Shown: positions 14,460-24,889 of the stretch, piece by piece
Layout: each line of letters begins with the position of its first letter
Numbering within the stretch: position 1 is the first letter of the stretch
Translations under genes and position numbers: made by a program
Assembly (NCBI RefSeq): GCF_000760935.2
Contig: NZ_CP049744.1
Coordinates: 2,697,501 to 2,761,500, forward strand
Length of the DNA: 64,000 bases
Reading direction: 5' to 3'
DNA from: Rhodococcoides fascians A25f
GTDB lineage: Bacteria > Actinomycetota > Actinomycetes > Mycobacteriales > Mycobacteriaceae
Notes under the pieces: generated by a model
What the model saw: only the letters and a program-made list of their open reading frames with translations
What the model was told of the DNA's origin: nothing
The model's database searches: none

Positions 14460-15422
14460 GTGTCGACACCGCAGCCGCCAGCGGCGGAGTCAGCCTCGGA
14501 TCGTGCGCATCTCGAAGGCGCGCTGTTCCATACGCGTCAACCGGAGTCCAGTCGCGAGTCGCGCGACATCATTCCCGCTCCCAACGAACTCGGGCCCACC
14601 GGTCGAAAGACGCGGTCGGTTCCGGATCCCCAACCGCTGGCCAGTCATGGCCCGGCCAAGATCATCGCGATGTGCAATCAGAAGGGTGGCGTCGGCAAGA
14701 CGACGTCGACCATCAATCTCGGTGCATCGCTGGCCGGCTACGGTCGTCGCGTGCTGCTGGTGGACCTCGACCCGCAGGGCGCACTGTCCGCGGGCTTGGG
14801 CGTCGCGCATCACGAACTCGATCTGACGGTCTACAACCTTCTCGTGGAGGCGAAGGTCTCTGCCGACGACATCATCATGCGGACTCGCGTCGAGAATCTC
14901 GATCTGATGCCCAGCAACATCGACCTCTCGGCCGCCGAAATTCAGCTGGTGACCGAGGTGGGCCGCGAGCAGACGCTCGGGCGGGTGCTGCATCCGATTC
15001 TGGATCGCTACGACTACGTGCTCATCGACTGCCAGCCGTCGCTCGGTCTGCTGACTGTCAATGCGCTCACATGCGCCGACGAAGTACTGATTCCGATGGA
15101 GTGCGAGTACTTCAGCCTCCGCGGCCTGGCACTGCTCAACGACACCGTCGAGAAGGTGCGCGATCGGCTGAACCCTCGGCTGAAGTTGGCCGGCATCGTG
15201 GTGACGATGTTCGACGCCCGAACGCTGCACTCTCGCGAGGTGATGACACGGGTGGTCGAGGTGTTCGGGGACGTGGTCTACGACACGGTGATCACTCGTA
15301 CGGTCCGGTTCCCGGAAACCAGTGTGGCCGGTGAACCCATCACCACATGGGCTCCGAAATCCGGCGGCGCGCAGGCGTACCGCGCTCTGGCGCGCGAGGT
15401 GATCTACCGGTCGGGTCCGTGA
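14460..15422 (+). CDS. ParA/Soj-type ATPase upstream of scpAB (Rv1708-type)
   Basis: A protein of 320 residues starting at GTG 14460, with AGGGGAG 9 bases upstream. A disordered leader of about 65 residues precedes the deviant Walker A box CNQKGGVGKTTS. Then come VDLDPQGALSAGLG, the switch DYVLIDCQPSLG and the C-terminal MFDARTLHS. It is a second ParA-like protein, distinct from the one near oriC. Its overlap with scpA (GTGA) suggests a role with the SMC-ScpAB condensin in chromosome organisation. Confidence 0.88.
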   Translation: MSTPQPPAAESASDRAHLEGALFHTRQPESSRESRDIIPAPNELGPTGRKTRSVPDPQPLASHGPAKIIAMCNQKGGVGKTTSTINLGASLAGYGRRVLLVDLDPQGALSAGLGVAHHELDLTVYNLLVEAKVSADDIIMRTRVENLDLMPSNIDLSAAEIQLVTEVGREQTLGRVLHPILDRYDYVLIDCQPSLGLLTVNALTCADEVLIPMECEYFSLRGLALLNDTVEKVRDRLNPRLKLAGIVVTMFDARTLHSREVMTRVVEVFGDVVYDTVITRTVRFPETSVAGEPITTWAPKSGGAQAYRALAREVIYRSGP

Positions 15423-16255
15423 CCGTCGACGCTGCCGACGAGGCCCCGATCGAGGTTCCCGCCGACGCGGATCCGTCGAAATTTCGGGTTCGGTTGCTCA
15501 ACTTCGAGGGTCCGTTCGACCTGCTGCTGTCCTTGATCAGTCAGCACCGCATGGATGTCACCGAAGTCGCGCTGCACACCGTCACCGACGATTTCATCTC
15601 GTTCACCAAGTCTCTCGGTGCCGATGTGGGACTGGATCAGACGACGGAGTTCTTGGTCGTCGCCGCCACGCTCCTCGACCTCAAGGCAGCTCGTCTGCTG
15701 CCCTCGGGTGACGTCGAGGATGCCGAGGATCTGGCGCTGCTCGAAGTACGAGACCTCCTGTTCGCGCGGTTGCTGCAGTACCGCGCCTACAAGCAGGTGG
15801 CCCTGCTGTTCGGTGAGCTGGAAGCTGCTGCGCTGCGGCGGTATCCGCGATCGGTGTCGGTGGAGGACAGGTACGCCGATCTGATCCCGGAGGTGTTGCT
15901 CGGCGTCGACCCCGCCAGGTTCGCAGACATCGCCGCTGCCGCCTTTCGGCCCAAGCCGATTCCGCAGGTGGGGCTCGATCACATCCATCAGCACGCCGTC
16001 TCGATTCCCGAGCAGGCCGAGTGGCTGTTGGAGAATTTGCAGGGCCGCGGCCTGAACGAATGGGCGTCGTTCTCGGAGCTGGTGCAGGACTGCGAGGTGC
16101 AGGTCGAAATAATCGCGCGATTCCTGGCGTTGCTGGAGCTGTTCCGCCAACAGGTGATCGCGTTCGAACAACCGGAGCCGCTGGGCGATCTCCGAGTGAG
16201 CTGGACCGGCAAGGACGAAGGACCCATCGTGGTCACGGAAGAGGACTACGCATGA
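15419..16255 (+). CDS. scpA: Segregation and condensation protein A
   Basis: The kleisin subunit of the SMC complex, 278 residues. The family signature FEGPFDLLLSLISQH lies near residues 30-44, followed by [21 protein letters not shown] and the C-terminal winged-helix region that contacts the SMC head. The GTG start overlaps the parA stop, and the stop overlaps the scpB start. Confidence 0.95.
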   Translation: MTVDAADEAPIEVPADADPSKFRVRLLNFEGPFDLLLSLISQHRMDVTEVALHTVTDDFISFTKSLGADVGLDQTTEFLVVAATLLDLKAARLLPSGDVEDAEDLALLEVRDLLFARLLQYRAYKQVALLFGELEAAALRRYPRSVSVEDRYADLIPEVLLGVDPARFADIAAAAFRPKPIPQVGLDHIHQHAVSIPEQAEWLLENLQGRGLNEWASFSELVQDCEVQVEIIARFLALLELFRQQVIAFEQPEPLGDLRVSWTGKDEGPIVVTEEDYA

Positions 16256-16935
16256 GTGCCGACCCCGAACTCGAGCTCGAGGACGTCGACGATTCCGAGG
16301 AGTTGGACGACGCCACCCTCGCGTCGGCGCTCGAAGCTGTGTTGCTGATCGTGGACACCCCCGCGTCGGACGAGCAGCTCGCGTCCGCCGTGGGTGCATC
16401 GATCGCTCGCGTACGCGCCTCCTTGAACGAGATGGCCGCAGCACTGACCGAGCGAAGCAGCGGAATCGATCTTCGCTACGCCGGTGACGGGTGGCGTTTC
16501 TACACCCGAACCGCGTACGCGCCCTATGTCGAACGGCTGCTTCTGGACGGTGCTCGGTCCAAGCTCACACGCGCAGCATTGGAAACCCTGGCCGTGATCG
16601 CCTATCGTCAACCGTTGACCCGCGCACGAGTCAGCGCCGTACGTGGAGTCAATGTCGATGGAGTGATGCGTACGTTGCTCGCCCGTGGACTGATCTCCGA
16701 AGCGGGAACGGACCCGGAGACGAACGGAACGATGTACTGCACCACCGAGCTGTTCCTCGAACGCCTCGGACTCGCATCGCTCGGTGATCTACCCGAACTG
16801 GCACCGCTGTTGCCTGGAGTGGACCTGATCGACGAGATCAGTGACAGCATGGACACCGACCCGAGAATGACCCGCTCCACCAAGAACCGCGGATCGAAAC
16901 CCGATCCGGCAGCCGAGCTCGACTCGGACGACTGA
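16252..16935 (+). CDS. scpB: Segregation and condensation protein B
   Basis: A protein of 227 residues with two winged-helix domains. After an acidic leader of about 25 residues, LASALEAVLLIVDTPASDEQLA begins the first wing. LETLAVIAYRQPLTRA with VRGVNVDGVM is the typical ScpB signature of the second. It binds ScpA and stabilises the condensin. The ATG overlaps the scpA stop. Confidence 0.95.
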   Translation: MSADPELELEDVDDSEELDDATLASALEAVLLIVDTPASDEQLASAVGASIARVRASLNEMAAALTERSSGIDLRYAGDGWRFYTRTAYAPYVERLLLDGARSKLTRAALETLAVIAYRQPLTRARVSAVRGVNVDGVMRTLLARGLISEAGTDPETNGTMYCTTELFLERLGLASLGDLPELAPLLPGVDLIDEISDSMDTDPRMTRSTKNRGSKPDPAAELDSDD

Positions 16936-16947
16936 TAGGTAAGACAA

Positions 16948-18126
16948 GTGAACAAGCCCGCTCGCCGTGATGGCACACCGGACCGCAACAAGAGACAAGA
17001 CCCACGCAGGAAGCCGACCGCAGGTAGGTCGGACACTCCGCGTGACGCACGCCGCGGAGATCGCACCCGCGACGCAGCGCCCCGTGACGGAGCCCCCCGC
17101 GCTGGTGCACCTCGAACCGGAGGACCCCGCGCAGGCGCTCCCCGAACCGGAGCACCCCGAACCGGAGGCCGACCGGATCCCCGCAGAGGCGTCGAGCAGG
17201 ACGAGTTCGATTTCAAGCCTGCCGACACGGGCATCAACGACCGCAGCAACGACGCGGTGCCCCGCAAGAAGCCGTCGCGTCCCAAGCCGCCGAAGCCGCA
17301 GAAGAAGCAGGTTCCGACGACCACGATCAGCAACGCCAAGCCGGCGAAGCACCAGCACACCGATTCCTCGCCCCGCAAGCACGTGCCTGCCGGTGAAGGT
17401 GTTCGTCTGCAGAAGGTGCTCGCGCAGGCCGGTGTCGCATCGCGTCGTGCCGCCGAAGAACTGATCGCCGACGGCCGCGTCGAGGTCGACGGACGCATCG
17501 TCACCGAACAGGGCATCCGTATCGACCCGAACATCGCCGTGGTCCGCGTCGACGGCACCCGCGTCGTCGTGAAGGAAGAGCTGGTTCATCTCGCGATGAA
17601 CAAGCCGCGTGGATGGCAGTGCACCATGTCCGACGACCTCGGACGCCCGTGCGTCGGCGACATCGTCTCCGAGCGCGTCCAGGCGGGGCAGCGACTGTTC
17701 CACGTCGGCCGCCTCGATGCGGACACCGAGGGGCTGTTGCTCTTCACCAACGACGGTGACCTTGCTCACCGCCTGATGCATCCGTCGTTCGAGGTCTCCA
17801 AGACCTATTTGGCAACGCTGTTCGGCACCATTCCCCGCACACTCGGCAAGCAGCTGCGTGAGGGCGTCACTCTCGACGACGGCCCGGTGAAGGTCGACGG
17901 CTTCCAGCTGCTCGACATCTCGGACGGCAAGTCGCTCGTCAAGGTGACCCTGCACGAGGGCCGCAAGCACATCGTGCGTCGGTTGTTCGACAAGGTCGGA
18001 TTCCCCGTCGGCCGCCTCGTGCGTACCGATGTCGGCAACATCGTGCTCGGCGATCAGCGTCCAGGAACACTGCGTGTCCTCGGCCGCGGCGAGATCGGCA
18101 AGCTCTACGAATCCGTAGGCCTGTGA
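16948..18126 (+). CDS. rluB: 23S rRNA pseudouridine synthase, RluB/RsuA family, with a long basic leader
   Basis: A protein of 392 residues from GTG 16948. The first 150 or so are disordered and basic and include tandem GAPRTG/GAPRAG units (about 17095-17165). The S4 domain starts at [15 protein letters not shown]. The synthase domain has the catalytic Asp in [17 protein letters not shown], and [10 protein letters not shown] follows near the C terminus. It should make a pseudouridine in 23S rRNA (the RluB site is position 2605 in E. coli). The repeated leader is actinobacterial in style and may bind RNA. Confidence 0.9.
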   Translation: MNKPARRDGTPDRNKRQDPRRKPTAGRSDTPRDARRGDRTRDAAPRDGAPRAGAPRTGGPRAGAPRTGAPRTGGRPDPRRGVEQDEFDFKPADTGINDRSNDAVPRKKPSRPKPPKPQKKQVPTTTISNAKPAKHQHTDSSPRKHVPAGEGVRLQKVLAQAGVASRRAAEELIADGRVEVDGRIVTEQGIRIDPNIAVVRVDGTRVVVKEELVHLAMNKPRGWQCTMSDDLGRPCVGDIVSERVQAGQRLFHVGRLDADTEGLLLFTNDGDLAHRLMHPSFEVSKTYLATLFGTIPRTLGKQLREGVTLDDGPVKVDGFQLLDISDGKSLVKVTLHEGRKHIVRRLFDKVGFPVGRLVRTDVGNIVLGDQRPGTLRVLGRGEIGKLYESVGL

Positions 18127-18809
18127 TGAGTGCGCTCGTCGTAGCGATGGACGGGCCGTCGGGCACCGGTAAGTCGTCGGTATCGCGTCGGCTCGCGTCG
18201 GCACTCGAAGCAAGCTACCTCGACACCGGTGCGATGTACCGCGTCGCAACGGTATGGGTGCTGCGGTCGGGTGTCGAACCCACCGATGCAGACGGAGTAG
18301 CCAAAGCTGTTGCAGCACTGCCCCTCGAGATCGGGAAGGACCCGCTGTCCGAGACCGTGTTGCTCGACGGTGAGGACGTCAGCGGCGAAATCCGCGGCGA
18401 TGCCGTCACCAAGGCCGTCTCGGCGGTCTCTGCGGTGCCTGCGGTGCGTGAGCTGTTGGTGCAGCTGCAGCGCGACCTCGCGAGCTCGTCGACGCGAATC
18501 GTGGTGGAGGGCCGGGACATCGGCACCGTCGTACTTCCTGACGCCGACGTGAAGGTGTTCCTCACGGCGTCCCCGGAAGCGCGGGCGAAGCGTCGCAACA
18601 AGCAGAACGTCGAGCAGGGTCGCGGCGACGACTACGAATCCGTGCTCGCGGATGTGCAACGCCGTGACCATGCAGATTCGACAAGAGCAGTGTCACCGCT
18701 TCGTCCCGCCGAGGATTCGGTGATCGTCGATACCAGCGAGCTGGATCTCGACGGTGTGATGGAGCGCTTGCTGCTCGTGGTCAATGACAGAACTGGAGCA
18801 GTGCAGTGA
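18126..18809 (+). CDS. cmk: Cytidylate kinase
   Basis: A protein of 227 residues from ATG 18126; GTG 18123 directly before it is the alternative. The P-loop is GPSGTGKSS (about 9-17), the CMP-binding site is YLDTGAMYR, and [13 protein letters not shown] is the conserved insert characteristic of Cmk. It phosphorylates CMP and dCMP. The start overlaps the rluB stop, and the stop overlaps the der start, so rluB-cmk-der are one transcription unit. Confidence 0.95.
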   Translation: MSALVVAMDGPSGTGKSSVSRRLASALEASYLDTGAMYRVATVWVLRSGVEPTDADGVAKAVAALPLEIGKDPLSETVLLDGEDVSGEIRGDAVTKAVSAVSAVPAVRELLVQLQRDLASSSTRIVVEGRDIGTVVLPDADVKVFLTASPEARAKRRNKQNVEQGRGDDYESVLADVQRRDHADSTRAVSPLRPAEDSVIVDTSELDLDGVMERLLLVVNDRTGAVQ

Positions 18810-20254
18810 GTGAAGAATTCTTCTCCGGCGCAGCGGAAACCGCGGGCGATGGAACATGGAGCGACGAGGGCGAGTGGGAGTACGTCGACCTCAACGAAGG
18901 CGAAGACGGCGAAGATGCCGTGGCCGTACCGACTCTCGCCGTGGTGGGGCGTCCGAACGTCGGCAAGTCGACGCTCGTCAACCGCATCATCGGACGACGT
19001 GAGGCCGTGGTCGAGGACGTCCCCGGCGTCACCCGTGACCGAGTGTCGTACGAGGCGAACTGGAGTGGCCGACGCTTCCTGGTGCAGGACACCGGCGGTT
19101 GGGAGCCCGACGCCAAGGGTCTGCAGCAATCCGTTGCGCGCCAGGCCGAATTGGCGATGAACACTGCCGACGCGATCCTGTTGGTCGTCGACGCTCGTGT
19201 CGGTTCGACAACGACGGACGAGGCAGTGGCACGAGTACTGCGCCGGTCGAAGACTCCGGTTCTGTTGGTGGCCAACAAGGTCGACGATGGTCGCACCGAG
19301 TCCGAGGTTGCCGCACTGTGGTCGCTCGGCCTGGGGGAGCCGCTGTCGGTTTCGGCCACCCACGGCCGCGGCACTGGCGATTTGCTCGACCGCGTGCTCG
19401 AGGCACTGCCCGAGACGCCGCGTGAAGGTATCCCCGGTGGGGGACCCAGGCGTGTGGCTTTGGTCGGCAAGCCGAACGTCGGCAAGTCCTCGCTGATCAA
19501 CAAGCTGTCGGGTGACGAGCGCTCGGTGGTGCACGATGTCGCCGGCACCACCGTCGACCCGGTCGACTCGTTGGTCGAATTGGGCGGTAAGACATGGCGA
19601 TTCGTCGATACCGCAGGCTTGCGCAAGCGCGTCAGCCATGCCAGTGGTGCCGAGTTCTATGCGTCGCTGCGCACCAAGTCCGCCATCGAGGCCGCCGAGG
19701 TCGCGATTCTGCTTCTCGATGCCTCACAGGTGATCTCGGAGCAGGATCTGCGGGTGCTCAGCATGGTCTCCGACGCCGGCCGCGCACTGGTCTTGGCGTT
19801 CAACAAGTGGGATCTGGTGGACGACGATCGTCGTCAACAGCTCGAGAAGGAGATCGATCGCGATCTCGCTCGGGTGCCGTGGGCGCAGCGAGTGAACATT
19901 TCGGCGCAGACGGGCCGCGCCGTCCAGAAGCTGGTTCCCGCTCTGGAGACGGCTCTGGAGTCGTGGGACAAGCGTGTGCCCACCGGACGCCTCAACACGT
20001 GGCTCAAGGAAGTCGTGGCGGCCACTCCGCCGCCGATGCGTGGCGGACGTCTGCCGCGCATCATGTTCGCGACGCAGGCCAGCACGAGGCCGCCGACGTT
20101 CGTGCTGTTCACCACGGGGTTCCTGGAGGCTGGTTACCGGCGCTTCATCGAGCGGCGTCTGCGTGAGGAGTTCAACTTCGACGGCAGCCCCGTGCGCGTC
20201 TCGGTGCGTATCCGCGAGAAGCGGGAACGGCCGGGCAAGGGCAACAACCGCTGA
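18806..20254 (+). CDS. der: Ribosome-biogenesis GTPase Der (EngA)
   Basis: A protein of 482 residues with two tandem GTPase domains. The first has [17 protein letters not shown] and NKVDD. The second has [17 protein letters not shown] and NKWDLV. A C-terminal KH-like domain ends in [15 protein letters not shown]. It acts in 50S subunit assembly. An acidic leader of about 35 residues precedes the first domain. It is the last gene of the conserved block; tRNA-Pro follows 85 bases later. Confidence 0.96.
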   Translation: MSEEFFSGAAETAGDGTWSDEGEWEYVDLNEGEDGEDAVAVPTLAVVGRPNVGKSTLVNRIIGRREAVVEDVPGVTRDRVSYEANWSGRRFLVQDTGGWEPDAKGLQQSVARQAELAMNTADAILLVVDARVGSTTTDEAVARVLRRSKTPVLLVANKVDDGRTESEVAALWSLGLGEPLSVSATHGRGTGDLLDRVLEALPETPREGIPGGGPRRVALVGKPNVGKSSLINKLSGDERSVVHDVAGTTVDPVDSLVELGGKTWRFVDTAGLRKRVSHASGAEFYASLRTKSAIEAAEVAILLLDASQVISEQDLRVLSMVSDAGRALVLAFNKWDLVDDDRRQQLEKEIDRDLARVPWAQRVNISAQTGRAVQKLVPALETALESWDKRVPTGRLNTWLKEVVAATPPPMRGGRLPRIMFATQASTRPPTFVLFTTGFLEAGYRRFIERRLREEFNFDGSPVRVSVRIREKRERPGKGNNR

Positions 20255-20339
20255 CGTTTCCCGGCCTTGCCCCTGAGCAGGCGATTTCCTCTCAGGGGTA
20301 GGGCTGGGGTAATCTCAGCAAGCGCCTTTCGAGGCGCGG

Positions 20340-20413
<74 letters not shown>

Positions 20414-20429
20414 CAGATAGTTGCAGGTC

Positions 20430-20466
20430 AAAGGCGGTTTCGGAGAAATCCGGGGCCGCCTTTTTC
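20430..20466 (+). terminator. Terminator after tRNA-Pro
   Basis: AAAGGCGG (20430-20437) pairs with CCGCCTTT (20456-20463). The 3' arm runs into a T tract (20461-20465). Inner GGTTTC/GAAATCC can extend the stem imperfectly. Confidence 0.75.
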
Positions 20467-20807
20467 GGCTGGGTGCCGCGGGAGTGTCACTACTCGTTTG
20501 TTACCCAATTTTCGGTGTCCACAGACGTCCGCCTCGACCGCCCTGACTGAGCCGAGGTTTCTGACGGTTCAACGCGTGAATTTCGAGTCCAGGATCAAAC
20601 TCTTGTGGGAACCATTCGAGCCCTGACGGCGGTCAGTCACGCGCGTTCGCACCGATCGAACTCGACCCTTTGCCGGGCGATTCAGTCGACCTAGCCATGG
20701 CCGATACCAACCATGTAAATTGCATTCTTCGCATTGTCGAACGAAAAACACCAGTTCAGCACAGTTTTTCTCTACAGACATGTCGGTGACCTGCGCTAGC
20801 TGTCGAC
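20467..20807. other. Gene-free stretch between tRNA-Pro and the integrase remnant
   Basis: No convincing coding region is visible on either strand. One curiosity at 20589-20603 is an exact antisense match to the first 15 bases of bacterial 16S rRNA (AGAGTTTGATCCTGG). The match stops there. Confidence 0.5.
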
Positions 20808-21580
20808 ATGGACTTCCGATCAAGCCGAGCACCTGCGGTAACCACCATCGTCGGTACTACCGAGGTCGGCAGGTCAGTGGCTGTCGAGCCGGAGGTCCCG
20901 CCCGCTGTCGCGAAGCGGATCGCGGCCGCCGTGCAGTCCTCCCGGTCGGAGGGAACGCGCAGGACGTATGCGGCCGCGTGGAGACGCTTCCAACTGGTGT
21001 GAGGCGAATGATCACGTGACGCTTCCGGCGCACCCGATCACCGTCGCCGCCTTCTCGTCGATGCCGCCGACACCCGAACCGAAACGGGAGAGCGGGCCTA
21101 CGCGGTTGCCACTTTCGGCACCTGGATTGAGGCGATCAATCACCAGCACCGCACCACCGGCCATCTGTCCCCGACCGCACGAACTGGTCACCGGAACCTC
21201 TTCCGGGATCCTCTGCGAGTACGCCGCAGCCGGGGAACCGACACCGTACCCCTCGGGATCCGCTTCTGGTCGACGACATCAAGTTGCTCGTTTGGACCGG
21301 CGGGAGCGGTGCCAAGGCTGGGCCGACGAAGTTCTGGAGCGTCGGGACTCGACGATCCTGCTCATCGGGTTTGCTGGTGCCTATCGCCGCAGCGAGCTCG
21401 CCGATCCACGGCACCTTAGCCTCGCGGTGCGGAGCTGTCATTTGTACCGACCAGTACCGACAGAATGGGTGTCATTTCGAATCCAGCTGTCCGGGGATGA
21501 GCGCGACAGGAACAACGAGGTGCGGATGACCATCCGCAAGAATGCGCTGTGCGTTTTCACATCATGGCGTCGCCTGTAAC
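20808..21580 (+). pseudogene. Degraded tyrosine integrase (XerC/D-like) next to tRNA-Pro
   Basis: Pieces of one integrase lie in sequence in different frames. The first is an intact N terminus from ATG 20808 to a stop at 21002 (SRSEGTRRTYAAAWRRF). It continues one frame over as WCEANDHVTLPAHPITVA, then after a lost base as VDAADTRTETGERAYAVATF with WIEAINHQHRTTGH. After another shift come HELVTGTSSGILCEYAAAGE and GWADEVLERRDSTILLIGFAGAYRRSEL. The last piece contains the catalytic-domain Arg box. The His-x-x-Arg and Tyr end is not recognisable. At least three frameshifts make it non-functional. Its position beside a tRNA fits an old integrative element. Confidence 0.8.
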
Positions 21581-21977
21581 GGCGCGGCGAGGATGGCGTG
21601 CAACTGCCGACGGCGAACCCCATCGTTGCTTCCCTCGAAGACGCGGAGCGCCAGCGCATCCTGCAACAGGCCGGCGAAGGGCAGATCGTGGCTGTATCCG
21701 CTGACTTCGACGACGGGCAGGGTCGATTCATGCGGACGGGTTCGTGCGCGCGTGAGGTGTCTCAGAACAGTCGGTGCAGTGTATGCGGCGCCGACCGATC
21801 TGGGTGCGCGTTCAGCTCGACGCCGCATCGGGTCACGATCGGGCGGTGCGGACGTTGGGCATCGGCGGAATCACCGAGGTCCAGGCGCGTCGGCTGAAGG
21901 AGATCTGCAAAGCGGTCGTGGCCACAGGGCAGCTCTGCGACGACCTCTTCGCCTCTGACCATCCGAGACTTTTCGGA
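21581..21977. other. Degraded region, no recognisable gene
   Basis: Short open frames exist, but none resembles a known family or has a convincing start. It probably contains the eroded 3' part of the integrase and further element debris. Confidence 0.5.
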
Positions 21978-22826
21978 TTACGATTTCGAGCGAAAGCTGT
22001 TTTCCACTATCGTGTTTCGCAGAACTCCCAGTCGATCGACCTCGACTTCCACCTCGTCGCCCGGATGCAGGAGCCATGGTGGCGTACGCGAGTAACCGAC
22101 ACCCGACGGCGTCCCGGTTGCCAACAGATCGCCGGGCCGCACGGTGAAGGTACGGGAGATGTACGCAAGGGTGTCACCGACCGTGTAGACCATGTCGTCG
22201 GTCCGTGCGTCTTGAACCGTATGTCCGTTCACGCGGGTGCTGATCCGCAATCCGTCGCGCAGGTCGCCGACTTCGGCGGCGGGCACCAAGGGGCCGACGG
22301 GGCCGGAGCGGTCGGCGTTCTTGCCGAGGATCCATTGCGATGTGACTTTCTGGGCGAGACGGGCGGTGATGTCGTTAAAAGTGGAGTATCCGACCACCGC
22401 GGCGAGGGCATCGTCCGGCGTTGCGTCCACGAGTTCGGTTCCTACCCAGGCCATCACCTCGCCTTCCCAGTCGAGGCCGTCCTCCTCGGAGGGCACCGGA
22501 ATGGAGTCGCCGTCCACGGTCAGCGAGGTAGACCACCGTGCGAACAAGGTCGGAACCTGGGGGAGCGGCTCCGACCGATAGCTGCCTTCGGCGACGTGCT
22601 TCAGATAGTTGAGGCCGATGCAGATCACGCGCGCGCCCGGAAGGACCGGCGGAACGTACCGGACCTCGTGGGCGCTCAGCACCTCCGTGCCCCCGCGCGC
22701 GATGTGCCCGGACGGGTCCGACCAGAATTCGGCGAGGCTCGCGACTACGGTCACCTTTCCGTCGTCGGAGAGATCGGCCACCTCGACGAGATTCGTTCCG
22801 TGCCGTTCGATTCCTACCAAACGCAT
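21978..22826 (-). CDS. Fumarylacetoacetate hydrolase-fold enzyme
   Basis: A protein of 282 residues from ATG 22826, with AAGGAG 8 bases upstream. The C-terminal FAH domain (about 75-280) shows ICIGLNYLKH, the metal ligands in DWEGEVMAWVG, NDITARLAQ, ILGKNADRSGPVGPL and GDLLATGTPSGVG. Related enzymes hydrolyse or decarboxylate acylpyruvate-type products of aromatic ring cleavage (for example maleylpyruvate, fumarylpyruvate or 2-oxo-hept-3-ene-dioate). The exact substrate cannot be read. It is divergent from the GntR gene and heads the catabolic cluster. Confidence 0.88.
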   Translation of the reverse strand: MRLVGIERHGTNLVEVADLSDDGKVTVVASLAEFWSDPSGHIARGGTEVLSAHEVRYVPPVLPGARVICIGLNYLKHVAEGSYRSEPLPQVPTLFARWSTSLTVDGDSIPVPSEEDGLDWEGEVMAWVGTELVDATPDDALAAVVGYSTFNDITARLAQKVTSQWILGKNADRSGPVGPLVPAAEVGDLRDGLRISTRVNGHTVQDARTDDMVYTVGDTLAYISRTFTVRPGDLLATGTPSGVGYSRTPPWLLHPGDEVEVEVDRLGVLRNTIVENSFRSKS

Positions 22827-22877
22827 GGGAGGGACTCCTTCGATTCGATGTGGCGAAAATGGTAAATCTAAACCTTG

Positions 22878-22895
22878 TAAACCTTCGCATGTTTA
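22878..22895. promoter_or_regulatory. Candidate operator in the FAH/GntR divergent promoter
   Basis: TAAAC (22878-22882) and GTTTA (22891-22895) form an inverted repeat with an 8-base spacer, in an AT-rich 76-base gap between divergent genes. It could be the site of the adjacent FadR-type GntR protein. This is a position-based guess. Confidence 0.35.
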
Positions 22896-22902
22896 TGCTT
22901 CC

Positions 22903-23634
22903 ATGGTGACTATGCCTGCACCCGAGCCCCGTCTGCAAGGGGCAATTTCACGCCGACCGGCAGCACCGATTACGCCTCGCACGCGCGCGGAGGAGCTTGC
23001 TGCTGTGCTCGACGATCGAATCAGGACGGCAGGAATGGCCGCGGGGGAGTCGGTCGGCACTCTCGAATCCTTGCGGGCCGAAACGGGATTCGCGTACTCG
23101 ACGGTCAGCGAAGCGGTGCGATTGCTCCGTGACCGAGGCATCCTCGAGATTCGACCGGGCCGGGGCGGCGGATTGTTCGTGGCCGAATCCGGTCCGATAG
23201 TCCGCCTGCGCCGTACGTTGCTCAGTGTGTCGGACGACCCCGCTACCGTGGCCGATGCAATCGAGCTGCGCGATCACCTCGAACTGCTCATCGACGTCAC
23301 GGCCGCACGGCACTGCGGACCGCGCGACGCCGCCGACCTGAGATTCGCGCTGAGCGCGATGGAATCGGCGACCTCCTGGGACGATTTTGTGCATGCGAAT
23401 TGGGCGTTGCACGAGCGGATTGCCGCCATCTGCCCCAACGACATGGCTCGGGCCGTGTACGTCGGAACACTCGGTCATCTCAACTCGGCGTCGTCGCGCA
23501 TCGACGCAGCCGACGCCGAGCTCTATCGCCGTGAGCGCTACCGCATCCATGCCGATCTCGTCGACGCCATCGTCGGGGGTGACGTCCCCGCCGTGCGGGA
23601 GATCGTTTCTCGGCACAACACCACCACTGCATGA
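22903..23634 (+). CDS. GntR-family regulator, FadR subfamily
   Basis: A protein of 243 residues from ATG 22903; ATG 22912 is also possible. A winged helix-turn-helix (about 45-95) has LRAETGFAYSTVSEAVRLLRDRGILEIRPGRGGGLFV. The helical FCD effector domain follows, with the metal-binding pattern around ELRDHLE, HANWALHERI and YRIHADLVDAIVGGD. It divides the FAH gene from the DUF3500 operon and probably controls both in response to a carboxylate intermediate. The family often acts as a repressor. Confidence 0.85.
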   Translation: MVTMPAPEPRLQGAISRRPAAPITPRTRAEELAAVLDDRIRTAGMAAGESVGTLESLRAETGFAYSTVSEAVRLLRDRGILEIRPGRGGGLFVAESGPIVRLRRTLLSVSDDPATVADAIELRDHLELLIDVTAARHCGPRDAADLRFALSAMESATSWDDFVHANWALHERIAAICPNDMARAVYVGTLGHLNSASSRIDAADAELYRRERYRIHADLVDAIVGGDVPAVREIVSRHNTTTA

Positions 23635-23644
23635 AGGACCCGTC

Positions 23645-24889
23645 ATGACCGGAGAGTTTCGCCAGTACCTGTTCGACCACGACCATCCCCGATTGGCGGA
23701 CGTGCGGGGAATGGACCCGTACACGTACCGAAAAGCCGCGCGTGAGGAGGGCACCTTCACCGGGGACCTGGTTGCCGGGTGGGCTCCGCTGTATCTGAAC
23801 GACTTTCGAGGCGTTACCGAGGATGGAACACTGCGTGAGGGTGTCCACGACTTCGAGCCCGCCCGCCCGGGCGAAGAGGCTCCGGTCGCGGCAATGGTGG
23901 CCGCGGCGCAGGGTTTTCTCGCAGCACTCGATCCTGAATCACGAACCAGCGTGAGCTTTCCGGTCGATGCTCCGCAATGGCAGACCTGGGCCAACCCCGA
24001 GTTCATGCAATTCGATACCGGCCTGCGTCTGGAGTTCCAGCCGACCGAGGTGCGCGAGAAGGCACTGGCTCTGATGGCAGCGTCGTTGAGTCCGGAAGGA
24101 TTCGAGCTTGCCCACACGATGATGTTGATCAACGGTTTTCTCGGCGAGGTCGTGGGCCTGCAGAGCATCCTGAGCGAATTCAGTTACAACATCGCCCTGT
24201 ACGGCACGCCCAACCTCACGGAGCCGTGGGGATGGCATGTGTTCGGACACCACATGGCAGTGAACTGCCTTGTCGTGAACGGCCGAATGGTGGTCACTCC
24301 CGCCTTCCTCGGTGCCGAGCCGAACGAGATCGACGAGGGGCCGTACGCCGGCACCGAGTCGTTCGCGCCCAGAATCGATCTCGCTATTCGCCTGATGAAC
24401 ACGCTCACGGCCGAGGAGCGCAGTGCTGCAACGGTGTACGAGAACATGGTGGATCCGGCCATGCCGCGCGGCAGAGTGCATCCCGGCGACGAGCGACATC
24501 TAGCCGGTGCATTCCAGGACAACCGGCAGATCCCGTTCGAGGGCGTTCGAGTCGCCACTCTGTCCGGTGGTGCGCAAAAAATTGCTCTGGACATCGTCGA
24601 ACGATTCATGGCCCTGCTGCCGGCAGGCCCGCGCGCAGCCAAAATGCGTGAGGTCACCGAACATCTACCCGATACTTGGTTCTCGTGGATCGGTGGGCAC
24701 CAGCCGGGCGACGTCTTCTACTACCGGATTCAGTCGCCGGTCGTCATCGCGGAACTCGATCATCACTGCGGTGTGTTTCTGAACTACGACACCCCGAAAC
24801 CGTTCCACATCCATACGGTCCTGCGGACACCGCACGGCAACGACTACGGACGTTCGTGGGTTCGGCAGTGGCAGCGGGCCCGGCGGTGA
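23645..24889 (+). CDS. DUF3500 family protein, function unknown
   Basis: A protein of 414 residues beginning 10 bases after the GntR stop, preceded by AAGGACC. It matches the DUF3500 family pattern: a soluble protein with LLINGFLGEVVGLQSILSEFSYNIALYG split over helices, the conserved WGWHVFGHHMAVNC, and DHHCGVF near the C terminus with HIHTVLRTPHGNDYG closing it. The His-rich segments FGHHMA, ELDHHCG and FHIHTVLRTPHG could bind a metal, but no reaction is established. Sitting in an operon with a SnoaL-like gene and near a hydroxylase and a hydrolase, it is probably a catabolic enzyme. Confidence 0.8.
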   Translation: MTGEFRQYLFDHDHPRLADVRGMDPYTYRKAAREEGTFTGDLVAGWAPLYLNDFRGVTEDGTLREGVHDFEPARPGEEAPVAAMVAAAQGFLAALDPESRTSVSFPVDAPQWQTWANPEFMQFDTGLRLEFQPTEVREKALALMAASLSPEGFELAHTMMLINGFLGEVVGLQSILSEFSYNIALYGTPNLTEPWGWHVFGHHMAVNCLVVNGRMVVTPAFLGAEPNEIDEGPYAGTESFAPRIDLAIRLMNTLTAEERSAATVYENMVDPAMPRGRVHPGDERHLAGAFQDNRQIPFEGVRVATLSGGAQKIALDIVERFMALLPAGPRAAKMREVTEHLPDTWFSWIGGHQPGDVFYYRIQSPVVIAELDHHCGVFLNYDTPKPFHIHTVLRTPHGNDYGRSWVRQWQRARR

